DNA of 26,585 nt from Ruminococcaceae bacterium UBA737 (GTDB lineage: Bacteria > Bacillota > Clostridia > Oscillospirales > Acutalibacteraceae). Position numbers and translations under genes: made by a program. Of the stretch, positions 24,885 to 26,585 are shown one piece after another (position 1 is the stretch's first letter; each line of letters begins with the position of its first letter). The notes under the pieces were generated by a model, which saw nothing but the letters and a program-made list of their open reading frames with translations, was not told the origin of the DNA and made no database searches. The stretch spans positions 5,937 to 32,521 of the forward strand of contig DBKZ01000057.1 of the NCBI GenBank assembly GCA_002297415.1. The letters run 5' to 3'.

Positions 24885-26585
24885 TCACTTTTTGTTGTTA
24901 TCGTCAACATCGGTGTAGTCGGCCTCGTAAACATTGCCGTCGGGACCCGCACCCTGAGCCTGAGCATTGTCAGCAGGATTTCCCTGAGCATTCTGAGCCT
25001 CAGCCGCCGCCTTGTAAACCTTTTCGCTTACGGCATAAACTTCCTTCTGGAGCTCCTCTTGTTTAGCTTTGATAGCCTCGATATCCTCGCCCTTAAGAGC
25101 CTCTTTCAAAGCTTCTTTCGCGGTGTTTATCTTATTCTTTTCATCATCCGAAAGCTTATCGCCGAACTCGGTTACGGTCTTTTCGGTCTGATAGATCATC
25201 TGGTCTGCATTGTTGCGGACATCTACAGCCTCTCGGCGCTTCTTATCCTCAGCGGCATAAGCCTCTGCCTCTTTGACAGCCTTATCAATATCGTCCTTAG
25301 ACATATTGGTGTTTGAAGTGATTGTGATATTGTTTTCCTTGCCTGTTCCTAAATCCTTAGCGGAAACATGAACGATACCGTTTGCGTCGATATCAAAGGT
25401 TACCTCAATCTGAGGAATTCCGCGCGGAGCGGGAGCAATTCCGTCAAGGTGGAATACGCCGAGAGTCTTGTTATCCTTCGCGAATTCTCTTTCGCCCTGA
25501 AGAACATGAACCTCAACAGAGGTCTGACCGTCAGCGGCAGTAGAGAATATCTGACTCTTCTTTGTAGGAATGGTGGTATTTCTTTCAATAACCTTTGTTG
25601 AAACGCCGCCCATGGTTTCGATACCGAGTGAAAGCGGAGTTACATCAAGAAGAAGAAGTCCCTTTACATCGCCGCCGAGAACGCCTGCCTGAAGAGCGGC
25701 GCCTATAGCAACGCACTCATCGGGGTTAATTCCCTTAAACGGCTCAGAGCCCATAAATGCCTTTACAGCCTCCTGAACTGCCGGAATTCTTGAAGAACCG
25801 CCTACCATAAGAACCTTATGGATATCGCCCTTGCTAAGTCCCGAATCGTTAAGAGCCTGACGGACAGGACCCATTGTAGCCTCAACGAGGTCAGCGGTAA
25901 GCTCATTGAATTTAGCTCTTGTAAGGGTTGCTTCAAAGTGCTTAGGACCTGTAGAATCAGCTGTGATGAAAGGAAGATTGATTTCAGCCGAGGTCATACC
26001 CGAAAGGTCGATTTTAGCCTTTTCAGCGGCTTCCTTAACTCTCTGCATTGCCATCTTATCGCCTGAGAGGTCAATTCCCTGCTCGGCCTTAAAGGTGTTT
26101 ACAATGTAGTCCATTATACGCTTATCGAAGTCATCGCCGCCGAGACGGTTATTACCCGCAGTAGCGAGAACCTCCTGAACGCCGTCGCCCATTTCGATTA
26201 TTGAAACATCGAAGGTACCGCCGCCGAGGTCGTATACCATAACCTTCTGGTCGTCTTCCTTATCAATGCTGTAAGCAAGAGCCGCGGCTGTAGGCTCGTT
26301 TATAATACGCTTTACATCAAGACCCGCAATTTTACCTGCGTCCTTAGTTGCCTGACGCTGAGAGTCGGTAAAGTAAGCAGGAACGGTGATAACAGCCTCT
26401 GTAACAGGCTGACCGAGATAGCTTTCCGCGTCTGTTTTAAGCTTCTGCAGAATTATTGCGGAAATCTCCTGAGGGGTGTACTTCTTACCGTCGATTTCAA
26501 CGGTATAATCAGTACCCATTTCACGCTTAATTGAGCTTATGGTTCTTTCAGGATTTGTAATAGCCTGACGCTTTGCAACCTGACC
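24885..26585 (-). CDS. dnaK: Chaperone DnaK (N-terminus outside window)
   Basis: 566 visible residues. The frame continues to the right edge (GQVAKRQAITNPERTISSIK), so the apparent ATG at 26519 is internal and roughly the first 50 residues are missing. The ATPase domain has VITVPAYFTDSQRQATKDAG, the phosphate-binding DLGGGTFDVSI and VLMVGGSSRIPAVQ. The linker GLLLLDVTPLSLGIETMGG leads to the substrate-binding beta-sandwich, then a helical lid and an Asn/Ala/Gln-rich tail. It refolds proteins with DnaJ and GrpE. grpE and hrcA would be expected further right but cannot be seen. Confidence 0.98.
   Translation of the reverse strand, partial: GQVAKRQAITNPERTISSIKREMGTDYTVEIDGKKYTPQEISAIILQKLKTDAESYLGQPVTEAVITVPAYFTDSQRQATKDAGKIAGLDVKRIINEPTAAALAYSIDKEDDQKVMVYDLGGGTFDVSIIEMGDGVQEVLATAGNNRLGGDDFDKRIMDYIVNTFKAEQGIDLSGDKMAMQRVKEAAEKAKIDLSGMTSAEINLPFITADSTGPKHFEATLTRAKFNELTADLVEATMGPVRQALNDSGLSKGDIHKVLMVGGSSRIPAVQEAVKAFMGSEPFKGINPDECVAIGAALQAGVLGGDVKGLLLLDVTPLSLGIETMGGVSTKVIERNTTIPTKKSQIFSTAADGQTSVEVHVLQGEREFAKDNKTLGVFHLDGIAPAPRGIPQIEVTFDIDANGIVHVSAKDLGTGKENNITITSNTNMSKDDIDKAVKEAEAYAAEDKKRREAVDVRNNADQMIYQTEKTVTEFGDKLSDDEKNKINTAKEALKEALKGEDIEAIKAKQEELQKEVYAVSEKVYKAAAEAQNAQGNPADNAQAQGAGPDGNVYEADYTDVDDNNKK

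Noticed and set aside
26519..26519. ATG at 26519 as the dnaK start
   Set aside because: Conserved DnaK sequence continues in frame to the window edge, so this Met is internal.
1..26585. CRISPR array, insertion sequence, prophage or toxin-antitoxin module
   Set aside because: No regularly spaced repeats, transposase, integrase or phage gene, or small toxin pair could be seen.

Overview
The window reads as a low-GC Gram-positive chromosome, most likely an anaerobic gut or rumen clostridium of the Oscillospiraceae/Ruminococcaceae type. The evidence is AGGAGG-type ribosome binding sites, sigma-A-like promoters, a lipoprotein-based CUT1 sugar importer, a cohesin-like domain, GH127 and GH3 enzymes, and a dnaK-dnaJ pair of Firmicutes type. 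No IS element, CRISPR array, rRNA or complete tRNA is visible. This placement is inference from protein style, not from a marker search.

Left half (1-13167, all leftward): one tightly packed presumed operon for capture and import of a complex glycan. In transcription order it encodes a membrane-anchored GLUG/beta-helix surface protein broken by an in-frame TAA, two LplB/LplC-type permeases, a solute-binding lipoprotein, a membrane-anchored cohesin-like protein, a secreted two-module lectin-like protein, and a giant multimodular secreted protein. The giant protein ends, inside the window, in a pectate-lyase-like beta-helix and runs off the left edge. Spacings are short or overlapping. The exception is a 109-base gap before the binding-protein gene that can fold into stacked hairpins, one of which copies a tRNA acceptor/T-arm helix. 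No transport ATPase is present, so a shared one elsewhere is expected.

Middle (13168-19367): regulation and intracellular hydrolysis. A divergent AraC-type regulator faces the operon. A GH127-type beta-L-arabinofuranosidase with its Zn/Cys site is divergent from a second AraC regulator driven by a consensus promoter. A cytosolic GH3 enzyme with tandem promoters and a small cupin follow. Together with the operon this looks like a Gram-positive polysaccharide utilisation locus for an arabinose-containing plant glycan, possibly pectin or extensin side chains; the substrate is inference.

Right part (19434-26585): a compact leftward operon of two GT8 glycosyltransferases and two LPLAT-type acyltransferases, probably making a surface or membrane glycolipid. 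It is divergent from a HAD phosphatase, with a palindromic TCTAC-rich region between them. Next come dnaJ and the incomplete dnaK, both leftward, with a perfect hairpin between them.

Several apparent long-ORF starts fall on promoter -35 or -10 elements or on ribosome binding sites; corrected starts are given in the entries.
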